Below, piece by piece: positions 1 to 5,066 of a stretch of 5,066 bases of DNA; position 1 is the stretch's first letter; each line of letters opens with the position of its first letter. The notes beneath the pieces are model-generated. The model was not told the origin of the DNA, did not search any database, and saw only the letters and a program-made list of their open reading frames with translations. The translations under genes were made by a program, and so were the position numbers. The stretch comes from Enterocloster bolteae (GTDB lineage Bacteria > Bacillota_A > Clostridia > Lachnospirales > Lachnospiraceae): contig JAETTS010000224.1 of the NCBI GenBank assembly GCA_021769025.1, positions 1 to 5,066 on the forward strand. Direction: 5' to 3'.

Positions 1-116
1 ACGAGGCATACCATCTGCTGAAGTTTTCCAATGAGAAGCAGATACTGGAAAAGGCTTATAATGAGTATCTGGATTTGAAGAAGAGTAATCTTTGGGGAAG
101 CAAGAAGTATTTTTAA
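1..116 (+). CDS. 3' end of an unrecognised protein (partial)
   Basis: Only one forward frame is open from the left edge (first full codon at 3) to a TAA at 114-116. It gives the last 37 residues of a protein and ends in SNLWGSKKYF. The tail is rich in Lys, Glu, Tyr and Leu and looks helical (EKQILEKAYNEYLDLKK), with no membrane segment or recognisable catalytic motif. A strong intrinsic terminator begins 18 bases after the stop, which supports this being a genuine gene end and separates it from the sugar locus to the right. The gene converges with the minus-strand LacI-type regulator. I do not recognise the family and assign no function. Confidence 0.7.
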   Translation, partial: EAYHLLKFSNEKQILEKAYNEYLDLKKSNLWGSKKYF

Positions 117-134
117 GTGAATAAGTACGTATTT

Positions 135-166
135 AAGGGCGTTCTGCGAGGGCAGGACGCCCTTTT
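135..166 (+). terminator. Rho-independent terminator of the upstream partial gene
   Basis: A 13-bp stem (135-147 pairing with 152-164, one G·U pair) closes a 4-base GAGG loop. The plus-strand tail is TTTT. It lies just after the stop codon at 116. On the minus strand the tail is only a short T run after the stem (…CCCTTAAAT), so it may also stop transcription of the convergent regulator gene, but less convincingly. Confidence 0.88.
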
Positions 167-206
167 GAGTCCAATTTGACTCCAAAGTATGCTTCCCGAT
201 TCGGGA
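167..206. repeat. Two small inverted repeats between convergent genes
   Basis: GAGTC (167-171) is mirrored by GACTC (178-182) across 6 bases, and TCCCG (194-198 region) is mirrored by CGGGA (202-206) around ATT. Both lie just past the stop codon of the minus-strand regulator gene. They could add weak 3'-end structure to its transcript, but neither is followed by a good T run on the minus strand. They are recorded as the only structure in this gap besides the main terminator. Confidence 0.3.
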
Positions 207-216
207 TGTTCTGGTG

Positions 217-1233
217 CTAGGTCCGCTGCCTCTGTGTGGATTCCCGTATGATGAGCTCTGTGTTCAGCAGTACCTGCCGCGGTTTTGCGCCAGGGGTATT
301 TAATTTTTCAATCAGCAGCTCACATGCCATGTAGCCCATCTGATATTTTGGCTGGTTAATGGTTGTGATGGGCGGGGACGTGGCCTGGGATATGTTCACA
401 TTATCAAATCCTGTAACGATAATGTCCGATGGTACGGAAAGCCCGGCCAGGCGGCATCCGCGTATAGCAGCTGCGGCAAGTACATCGGAGACTGCAAACA
501 CTGCTGTGGGATGCTCCTTCTGGGACATGAGCTGGTGCGTGGAGGAGAGGGCCATGTCAAAGTCTAGTTCAGGCAGCTGAATGATCCAGTCCTTGTTCAG
601 GGGGATATGGGCGGCTTCCAGTGTCTGTATATATCCAGCTTTTCTCTGGCGGGCATATTTATACCGGTCCGGTCCGCACAGAAAAGCAATTTTTGTGTGC
701 CCGGTGGACAGGATGTACTCCATCATTGTCTTGGCCGCCGCCACGTCATCAATGCTGGTATAGGAGACCAGGTCCTGGTTTTCCGTATACTCACAACACT
801 GTACAAAGGGAATAGTATGGTATAGGCTGTTAAAATATCCCTGGTCCATGGCGTTTAATATAATGGCGCCGCAGAGGTTAATGTTATTTAACAGATTAAA
901 AAAGGTTGATTCAGTAGATGAATTAAGATGCTGGACATTTACCAGGGTGTAGTAATCATGGCGCAGGGCCGCGTCCTGTGCTCCCTTGATCACATCATTG
1001 TAAAATGGATTGGAGACAGACGGTATGTTGATCAGTATGACCTTGCCGTCCTTTTTTGTATTGGTTGTTATAAAGCTTTCAGGCAATGGATAATTCAGCG
1101 AATGGATGGCTTCCATGATCTTTTTTGCAGTGCTGCCTTTGACTGCAGTTGTATTGTTGATAAAGCGTGATACGGTGGCTATAGAGACACCGGACATATC
1201 TGCTATCTGGGAAATGGTTGGTTTTGTTGCCAT
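217..1233 (-). CDS. LacI/GalR-family transcriptional regulator
   Basis: A 338-residue DNA-binding repressor of normal family length. Residues 6-26 form the LacI helix-turn-helix (TISQIADMSGVSIATVSRFIN). The periplasmic-binding-protein-like effector core follows from about residue 64. Family landmarks are NPFYNDVIKGAQDAA (75-89), GHTKIAFLCGP (178-188), PTAVFAVSDVLAAAAIRG (242-259), VTGFDN (273-278) and PPITTINQP (287-295). The frame stays open 34 codons further upstream, but the ATG at 1231-1233 is chosen because it gives the usual MATKPTIxxIA start and has a GAGGT ribosome site 7 bases ahead; the extension is AT-rich leader DNA. The hinge (50-60, LPESFITTNTK) lacks the usual ARSL-like segment. 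The gene is divergent from the epimerase/ABC operon, so it is probably that operon's local regulator and binds its sugar or a product. The effector is unknown. Confidence 0.95.
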   Translation of the reverse strand: MATKPTISQIADMSGVSIATVSRFINNTTAVKGSTAKKIMEAIHSLNYPLPESFITTNTKKDGKVILINIPSVSNPFYNDVIKGAQDAALRHDYYTLVNVQHLNSSTESTFFNLLNNINLCGAIILNAMDQGYFNSLYHTIPFVQCCEYTENQDLVSYTSIDDVAAAKTMMEYILSTGHTKIAFLCGPDRYKYARQRKAGYIQTLEAAHIPLNKDWIIQLPELDFDMALSSTHQLMSQKEHPTAVFAVSDVLAAAAIRGCRLAGLSVPSDIIVTGFDNVNISQATSPPITTINQPKYQMGYMACELLIEKLNTPGAKPRQVLLNTELIIRESTQRQRT

Positions 1234-1240
1234 GGCTGAT

Positions 1241-1245
1241 ACCTC
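1241..1245 (-). promoter_or_regulatory. Ribosome binding site deciding the regulator start
   Basis: On the minus strand this reads GAGGT, 7 bases before the ATG at 1233-1231. It supports the 338-residue start over the longer open frame reaching 1335, which would begin inside the divergent control region with no family-like N-terminus. Confidence 0.75.
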
Positions 1246-1264
1246 ACAATCTAATGATATATTT

Positions 1265-1293
1265 AGAATACACCAAAATAGAAGAAATGTACA
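1265..1293 (-). promoter_or_regulatory. Possible promoter of the regulator gene
   Basis: Reading the minus strand, TGTACA (1293-1288) is followed after 17 bases by TATTCT (1270-1265). Each box matches the sigma-A consensus only in part (4 of 6 for the -35 box). Transcription would begin near 1258, leaving a leader of about 25 bases before the ATG. The spacing is right but the boxes are weak, and the region is so AT-rich that chance matches are likely. Confidence 0.35.
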
Positions 1294-1315
1294 GGAGAAA
1301 TGTAAAAAATGTAAA
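1283..1315. repeat. Direct copies of an ATGTA element in the divergent control region
   Basis: AGAAATGTA occurs exactly at 1283-1291 and again at 1296-1304. A third AATGTAAA lies at 1308-1315 and forms the left arm of the inverted repeat at 1310-1323. The core also recurs at 1412-1418. Repeated half-site-like elements fit a regulator-binding region, although A/T richness raises the chance rate. Confidence 0.4.
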
Positions 1316-1323
1316 TTTTTACA
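1310..1323. promoter_or_regulatory. Candidate LacI-family operator O1
   Basis: TGTAAA and TTTACA form a perfect 6-bp inverted repeat around a central TT. This size and TGTAAA…TTTACA layout match common LacI-family operators, except that those usually have a central CG. The site ends 5 bases before the -35 box of the plus-strand promoter and lies upstream of the candidate minus-strand promoter. A bound regulator could therefore affect both directions. That the neighbouring regulator binds here is inferred. Confidence 0.55.
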
Positions 1324-1328
1324 AAGTA

Positions 1329-1357
1329 TTGACAATAAAATGAAAAAAAGATATAGT
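1329..1357 (+). promoter_or_regulatory. Sigma-A-type promoter of the epimerase/ABC operon
   Basis: A perfect -35 box TTGACA (1329-1334) is followed by exactly 17 bases and TATAGT (1352-1357), which matches 5 of 6 at the -10 box. Initiation is expected around 1363-1366, giving a leader of about 75 bases before the first operon gene. It is the only strong plus-strand promoter I see in this gap. The flanking inverted repeats at 1310-1323 and 1399-1420 suggest regulated use. Confidence 0.8.
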
Positions 1358-1398
1358 ATTAAATGAAAAAGCCATAAAAACTAGAAGAAAATGAAATA

Positions 1399-1420
1399 AT
1401 TTTACATAAAAATGTAAAAT
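1399..1420. promoter_or_regulatory. Candidate operator O2 in the operon leader
   Basis: ATTTTACAT (1399-1407) and ATGTAAAAT (1412-1420) form a perfect 9-bp inverted repeat around AAAA. It lies roughly 35-55 bases downstream of the predicted transcription start and just before the ribosome site. Its centre is 93 bases from that of O1, so a roadblock or DNA loop is possible. The half-sites point the opposite way from O1 (TTTACA…TGTAAA). An overlapping ATGTA-AAA-TACAT repeat at 1412-1424 has the O1-like orientation and could be the actual site. As RNA it would be only a weak A/U hairpin. Confidence 0.5.
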
Positions 1421-1438
1421 ACATGAAAAGGAGGAAAA

Positions 1439-2281
1439 ATGAAGTTTGGTGTAAGTTCCTATGTCTGGGTATCCCCGTTTTCAAATCATACCACAGAACA
1501 ATTAAAGCATGCCAAGGAGCTGGGATTTGACATCTATGAGATAGGTGTGGAGGATCCCTCGTCATTTGACCCGGCCTATGTGAAGCAAGAAGCTGATATG
1601 GCAGGTATACAGATTAACATATGCGGAGCCTTTGGCCCGGAGCGGGATATCAGCTCAGATGATTCCCGTTACAGGGGCAAGGGGATGGAGTATATCAGGA
1701 CGCTGATTGATATGGCATCGGTTTTCGGCTCACCCTATGTGGCGGGACCTATGTATGCGGCAACCGGTAAGGCAAGGATGGCTTCAGAGGAAGAACGGAA
1801 ACGGCAGAGATCCTATGCAGTAGATAATCTCAGGGATCTTGCGGGCTATGCCGCCACAAAAGGAATCAGGCTGGCCCTTGAACCCCTGAACCGTTTTGAG
1901 ACGGATTTTCTGAACACAGTTGACCAGGGGGTGGAACTTCTGGATGAGATTGGATGTGATAATGTAGGTTTGTTGTTGGACACATTTCATATGAACATTG
2001 AGGAGAAAAGCCTGGGGCAGGCGATCCGCAGGGCGGGCAGCAGGCTGTTTGACTTTCATGCATGTTCCAATGACCGGGGAACTCCGGGACAGGACCATAT
2101 TGACTGGGATGAAATCAGCAAGGCGCTGAGGGATGTTGGTTACGACGGCGCGGTGGTGATTGAATCTTTTACCACAGATATAACAGAGATTGCCAAAGCG
2201 GTTTCTCTGTGGAGACCCCTGGCTGCCAGCCAGGATGTGCTGGCCTTAGAGGGGCTGAAGTTTCTGAAGGAGAATTTATAA
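1439..2281 (+). CDS. Sugar 3-epimerase-like TIM-barrel enzyme (D-tagatose/D-allulose 3-epimerase family)
   Basis: A 280-residue cytoplasmic xylose-isomerase-like TIM-barrel protein. Family enzymes use a divalent metal to invert C3 (sometimes another carbon) of free ketoses. From remembered D-allulose 3-epimerase sequences, the metal and catalytic set E150, D183, H209, E244 corresponds here, with a constant offset of two, to E148, D181, H207 and E242. The substrate-contact positions E154, H184 and R213 are also present. Diagnostic stretches are LEPLNRFETDFLNT (147-160), LLLDTFHMNIEE (178-189) and VVIESF (239-244). The length fits the family (about 280-295). AAGGAGG stands 4 bases before the ATG. 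It is first in the operon, ahead of the ABC sugar importer, so it probably acts on the imported sugar before any phosphorylation. Family and fold are secure; the substrate is not. D-allulose, D-tagatose, L-ribulose or a related ketose are possible, and inositol-type isomerase relatives share the fold. Confidence 0.9.
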   Translation: MKFGVSSYVWVSPFSNHTTEQLKHAKELGFDIYEIGVEDPSSFDPAYVKQEADMAGIQINICGAFGPERDISSDDSRYRGKGMEYIRTLIDMASVFGSPYVAGPMYAATGKARMASEEERKRQRSYAVDNLRDLAGYAATKGIRLALEPLNRFETDFLNTVDQGVELLDEIGCDNVGLLLDTFHMNIEEKSLGQAIRRAGSRLFDFHACSNDRGTPGQDHIDWDEISKALRDVGYDGAVVIESFTTDITEIAKAVSLWRPLAASQDVLALEGLKFLKENL

Positions 2282-2296
2282 ATATATAATTATAAA
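2275..2296 (+). repeat. A/T-only inverted repeat over the epimerase stop codon
   Basis: TTTATAA (2275-2281) and TTATAAA (2290-2296) are perfect inverted copies across 8 bases and include the TAA stop. With only A-T pairs and no T tail it is not a credible terminator. It could be a minor RNA-processing structure or chance in AT-rich spacer DNA. The rest of the 45-base gap before the next gene holds only the ribosome site AAGGAGGG (2313-2320). Confidence 0.3.
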
Positions 2297-2326
2297 TCAA
2301 AAACATTTAACTAAGGAGGGTGTCAA

Positions 2327-3433
2327 ATGAAAAAAGGACTGTTAGCATTAATGGTGGTTTCGGGAATGACTCTGATGACTGCTTGTTCTGGTTCATCCCA
2401 GACAGAGACAACAACCGCAGCACAGACCGCGGCAAAGGAAGAAACGTCTCAGGCAGAGCAGGCCAGTCCCAAAGAAGCAGAGGAGTCCAGCGCGGAAAGT
2501 GCGGGGGGGAAGGTTTATGGTTATATTACGCCGGGGCCTGACACATGGTATCAGCGCAATGTGGAAGGATTTCAGATGGGAGCGGAGAAGGATGGCAACA
2601 AGGTAGTTATTTTAAATTCAGACTACGATGTCAGCAAAGAAGTCTCCAATATTGATTCCATGATAAACCAGGGCGTTGACGGGTTGTGTATCTTTTCTTT
2701 TAATGAAAGCGGAGCTAAAATCGCAGCAGAAAAATGCGCAAAGGCAGGTATACCGCTGGTGTCAACGGACAGTGTGGGGACAGCTCTGGATAACAATGGG
2801 AACGACATTGTTGCAGCTATTGACTTTGACTGGACAGAGATGGGCAACAATTACGGACAGTGGTTTGCGGATAACTGCCCAGGTGAAAATATCTTTGTAA
2901 TCACGGGAAACTTTGAGTCAGTGCCCTGTCAGAGGATAAATGAAGCTATGCAGGCAAAGGTGGATGAACTGGGTAAAAATAAGATCATTGATATTCAGGA
3001 AGGGGAATATAATCCCAGCAAAGCTATCACGGTGGCACAGGATGCGATTGCTTCCGGCAAAGACTTTTCGGTTATTTTTGTTATGAATGAGGACATGGCA
3101 GCCGGTATTATCCAAATGCTGGATTCTCAGGGAGTGTCAGACCAGTATAAGGTGGTTTCGCAGAACGGTTCTCCCGCGGGCCTTCCCCTTATTAAGAACG
3201 GCAAGCTGGATTATACCATCTCATCATCTCCTGGTTGGGAGGGACTTGTTTCTTATCAGGTACTGAATCAGTACGCAACCGGAGCCAGCACAGCAGTTCA
3301 GCAGCAGGTTGAACTTCCCATTATGCCTGTGGACCAGAGTAATATTGATGACAAGACCAAGGTAGTGCCATGGGAAGTGGATGAATGTTACTGGGATTTG
3401 ACAAAAGAGTATTTTCCAGAGTTAATGCAATAA
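2327..3433 (+). CDS. ABC transporter sugar-binding lipoprotein (RbsB-like, Peripla_BP_4 type)
   Basis: A 368-residue extracellular solute-binding lipoprotein. Residues 1-20 are a lipoprotein signal peptide: MKK, a hydrophobic stretch, then LMTAC with the lipidated Cys at 20. Residues 21-61 are a low-complexity Ser/Thr/Ala/Glu/Gln linker that tethers the domain to the membrane. The type I periplasmic-binding fold starts at KVYGYITPG (62-70). Landmarks include INQGVDGLCIFSFN (113-126), the sugar-contact-like Arg at 203 in CQRINEAM, VMNEDMAAGIIQML (252-265) and SQNGSPAG (278-285). W74, W304 and W349 are candidates for sugar stacking. The start is supported by AAGGAGGG 6 bases upstream. It lies between the epimerase and the ATPase, 45 and 60 bases from them, and supplies substrate specificity for the importer. 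The ligand is probably a monosaccharide, inferred from the family and neighbours. Confidence 0.95.
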   Translation: MKKGLLALMVVSGMTLMTACSGSSQTETTTAAQTAAKEETSQAEQASPKEAEESSAESAGGKVYGYITPGPDTWYQRNVEGFQMGAEKDGNKVVILNSDYDVSKEVSNIDSMINQGVDGLCIFSFNESGAKIAAEKCAKAGIPLVSTDSVGTALDNNGNDIVAAIDFDWTEMGNNYGQWFADNCPGENIFVITGNFESVPCQRINEAMQAKVDELGKNKIIDIQEGEYNPSKAITVAQDAIASGKDFSVIFVMNEDMAAGIIQMLDSQGVSDQYKVVSQNGSPAGLPLIKNGKLDYTISSSPGWEGLVSYQVLNQYATGASTAVQQQVELPIMPVDQSNIDDKTKVVPWEVDECYWDLTKEYFPELMQ

Positions 3434-3441
3434 GAAACATT

Positions 3442-3471
3442 TAAGTGGGGGTTCATATGAATCCCCATTTA
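3442..3471 (+). other. Intercistronic hairpin between binding protein and ATPase genes
   Basis: A nearly perfect 30-base palindrome: TAAGTGGGGGTTCAT (3442-3456) pairs with ATGAATCCCCATTTA (3457-3471), with two G·U pairs. It begins 8 bases after the binding-protein stop. Only a TTTA follows the GC-rich part, so it is at best a leaky terminator. Such hairpins after binding-protein genes commonly protect the upstream mRNA or reduce downstream expression, giving more binding protein than ATPase or permease. That role is inferred here. Confidence 0.65.
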
Positions 3472-3479
3472 TAGATAAA

Positions 3480-3486
3480 GGGAGGG
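3480..3486 (+). promoter_or_regulatory. Ribosome binding site supporting a TTG start
   Basis: GGGAGGG lies 7 bases before TTG at 3494-3496. No in-frame ATG is available before the first ATP-binding motifs: the first internal Met is residue 71, beyond the Walker A motif. The TTG start is therefore well supported. Confidence 0.8.
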
Positions 3487-3493
3487 AAAGGAA

Positions 3494-4975
3494 TTGGGAA
3501 ATATTTTATCCATAGACGGAATCTGCAAATCCTTTTCCGGCATACAGGTACTGAAGGATGTGAGCCTGGAGCTGGAGGCGGGGCAGATTATTTGCCTGGC
3601 AGGTGAAAACGGGGCCGGCAAATCCACTTTGATCAAGATACTTTCCGGCGCGGAAAAACCGGACAAAGGAAAAATCACTATATTTGGAACCACATATGAA
3701 CGGATGACTCCCGGTCAGGCCATGCATCTGGGAATCGCTACCATTTACCAGGATGCCGACCTTGTGAGCTCCCTTACAGTATCCGACAACATATTTTTGG
3801 GAAATGAAAGGCTGAGGGGCAGAGCTTTTGTGAACAGCAGGGAGCAGGAAGAGAGGACAAGGAAGCTGCTTCAGAGCCTCAGCATGGATATGAAGCCTTC
3901 CATGCTTGTGGAAGAGCTTTCACCGGGACAGAAACAGAATCTTCAGATTGCAAAAGCCCTGCATCAGGAAGCACGGATTCTGATCATGGATGAGCCAACG
4001 GCTTCTCTGGGAGAGGAGGAGACCGCATCTCTTATGAATCTGGTGGAACAGCTGAGAAAAAAAGGACTGGGCATCATCTATATCTCCCATTATTTAGAGG
4101 AGATGTTCCGTCTGGGAGATATGGCTTATGTCCTGAAGGATGGTGTAATGGTAAAAAGGCTTATACTGAAAGAGACAAATCAGGATGAGCTGATTAAGGC
4201 CATGGTGGGAAGGGATGCATCCAACTTCTATCAGAAAGGAAGTTTTTCATCCGGTGACAGGGCCCTTGAGGCAGTGCATTATTCCGGCAACGGTATTGTC
4301 CGGGATGTGAGCTTTTCAGTGTCCAGGGGGGAGGTGTTTGGCCTGGGCGGTCTGGTGGGCGCGGGAAGGACGGAGCTGGTACGTATGATATACGGAGCCG
4401 ATAAAAGGGATTCAGGAACCCTGACCCTGGATGGAAAGGATATCACTCCCACGACTCCAAAATCCGCTGTAAAAAGAGGTGTATTCCTTGTTTCTGAGGA
4501 TAGAAAGGGTGAAGGTCTTTTTCTGATACGTTCGGCCAGGGAAAATCTTACTATATCAAAAAACGACAATTCTTTTTTTCTGAATCTGAGAAAGGAAAAA
4601 GGAATTGTGGAAAAAAGCATACAGCAGCTTAAGATAAAGGTATTCAGCCAGGAGCAGGAGGTAGGAAATCTGAGCGGCGGCAACCAGCAGAAGGTGGTTA
4701 TTTCCCGATGGCTTCTGGAGGACGGGGATGTATATATTTTTGACGAGCCCACCAAGGGCGTGGATGTGGGGGCTAGAGAGGAAATCTATAAGCTGATTGA
4801 AAAACTGGCAAAGGAACAGAAGATTGTAATTATGGTATCCTCCAACATGCCCGAGCTTATTTCCATGAGTGACCGGATTGGGGTCATGAGGGAAGGGCGG
4901 CTGGTGCGTATCCTGGATTCGGCAGATGCCACAGAAGATAGGCTGATAAAAGAGTATATTGGAGTGAAGGAGTGA
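3494..4975 (+). CDS. Sugar ABC transporter ATP-binding protein with two nucleotide-binding domains (RbsA/MglA type)
   Basis: A 493-residue cytoplasmic ATPase, the usual length for fused double-domain monosaccharide transporters. Domain 1 has Walker A GENGAGKST (37-45), Q-loop Gln86, signature LSPGQ (142-146), Walker B ILIMDEPTASL (162-172) and the switch His199 (YISHYLEE). Domain 2 has the family's altered Walker A GLVGAGRTEL (286-295, no Lys), SEDRKGEGL (334-342), signature LSGGNQQK (393-400) and Walker B VYIFDEPTKGVD (413-424). The His switch is replaced by VSSNMPEL (448-455), as is normal for this family. Domain 1 is therefore the likely main hydrolysis site. It starts with TTG behind a strong ribosome site, 60 bases and one hairpin after the binding protein. 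The permease ATG follows its TGA by 7 bases, implying coupled expression. It powers import of the sugar delivered by the upstream lipoprotein. Confidence 0.97.
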   Translation: MGNILSIDGICKSFSGIQVLKDVSLELEAGQIICLAGENGAGKSTLIKILSGAEKPDKGKITIFGTTYERMTPGQAMHLGIATIYQDADLVSSLTVSDNIFLGNERLRGRAFVNSREQEERTRKLLQSLSMDMKPSMLVEELSPGQKQNLQIAKALHQEARILIMDEPTASLGEEETASLMNLVEQLRKKGLGIIYISHYLEEMFRLGDMAYVLKDGVMVKRLILKETNQDELIKAMVGRDASNFYQKGSFSSGDRALEAVHYSGNGIVRDVSFSVSRGEVFGLGGLVGAGRTELVRMIYGADKRDSGTLTLDGKDITPTTPKSAVKRGVFLVSEDRKGEGLFLIRSARENLTISKNDNSFFLNLRKEKGIVEKSIQQLKIKVFSQEQEVGNLSGGNQQKVVISRWLLEDGDVYIFDEPTKGVDVGAREEIYKLIEKLAKEQKIVIMVSSNMPELISMSDRIGVMREGRLVRILDSADATEDRLIKEYIGVKE

Positions 4976-4982
4976 AGGACAG

Positions 4983-5066
4983 ATGAAGGACAGAAATAAT
5001 CTGTAATACAAAATTTTAAGTCAGCAGTGGCTCATACTTCTGTTGATTATTTTACTGATATCCGTG
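4983..5066 (+). CDS. RbsC-type sugar ABC permease N-terminus, with an in-frame TAA at codon 8 (partial, possibly broken)
   Basis: ATG at 4983-4985 follows the ATPase stop by 7 bases and has AAGGAG (4967-4972) and GAAGG (4974-4978) ahead, so it looks like the intended start. The frame reads MKDRNNL, then TAA (5004-5006), then in the same frame YKILSQQW and a hydrophobic segment of Leu/Ile (5031 to the edge) typical of the first helix of monosaccharide permeases. The other two frames do not give a hydrophobic protein. The permease is expected at this operon position. Possible readings are a nonsense mutation (a single CAA-to-TAA change would explain it), a sequence error, or a start after the stop. 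In-frame later starts (ATT 5013, CTG 5040, TTG 5043, GTG 5064) lack a good ribosome site or fall inside the helix. The rest of the gene lies outside the window. Confidence 0.6.

Noticed and set aside
1234..1335. 34-residue N-terminal extension of the regulator reading frame
   Set aside because: It is AT-rich leader DNA covering O1 and part of the -35 box. The internal ATG at 1233 has a ribosome site and gives the standard LacI-family start.
359..1366. Several plus-strand open frames opposite the regulator gene
   Set aside because: All are antisense to a clear LacI-family gene and show no coherent protein features or convincing ribosome sites.
1784..2098. Minus-strand open frame inside the epimerase gene
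   Set aside because: It overlaps the conserved catalytic region of the epimerase, has no family resemblance, and is a shadow frame.
2275..2296. Terminator after the epimerase gene
   Set aside because: The inverted repeat is entirely A/T with an 8-base loop and no T run. The downstream genes clearly belong to the same transport operon.
4279..5011. Long minus-strand open frames opposite the ATPase gene (4279-4755 and 4556-5011)
   Set aside because: They are antisense to a gene with intact ATPase motifs in both domains, have no recognisable domain, and look like shadows of its codon pattern.
5027..5066. GTG at 5027 as an alternative start for the last gene
   Set aside because: Its frame gives a polar peptide (VAHTSVDYF…), not the hydrophobic permease segment, and it has no good ribosome site.

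Overview
The window looks like a sugar-utilisation locus from a Gram-positive, low-to-mid GC Firmicute, most likely a gut Lachnospiraceae-type Clostridium relative. The support is strong AGGAGG-type ribosome binding sites, a binding lipoprotein with an acidic Ser/Thr/Glu-rich linker, a TTG start, and the gene style overall. The species cannot be fixed from this sequence.

Layout: (1) positions 1-116 hold the 3' end of an unrecognised plus-strand gene, closed by a strong intrinsic terminator (135-166). (2) Positions 217-1233 on the minus strand encode a LacI-family regulator. (3) Positions 1234-1438 form a divergent, AT-rich control region. It holds a near-consensus plus-strand promoter (TTGACA-17-TATAGT) and two inverted repeats built on TGTAAA/TTTACA, one just upstream of the -35 box and one in the 5' leader. 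(4) A plus-strand operon follows: a sugar 3-epimerase-like TIM-barrel enzyme (1439-2281), a sugar-binding lipoprotein (2327-3433), a double-domain RbsA/MglA-type ABC ATPase (3494-4975), and the first codons of an RbsC-type permease (4983 to the window edge).

Inferred working model: the lipoprotein captures a sugar outside the cell, and the permease and ATPase import it without phosphorylating it. The epimerase then inverts a carbon (probably C3 of a free ketose) so the sugar can enter ordinary metabolism. The divergent LacI-type protein probably senses this sugar or its product and represses the operon. All active-site positions of the D-tagatose/D-allulose 3-epimerase family are present, so a rare ketohexose or related sugar is the leading substrate guess. 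No kinase is seen in the window.

The most notable oddity is at the right edge. The permease reading frame has a well-placed ATG and ribosome binding site but carries an in-frame TAA at codon 8, immediately before recognisable permease sequence and its first membrane helix. The regulator also has an unusual hinge segment, and the best candidate operator lacks the central CG typical of the family. I saw no CRISPR array, tRNA, rRNA or insertion sequence.
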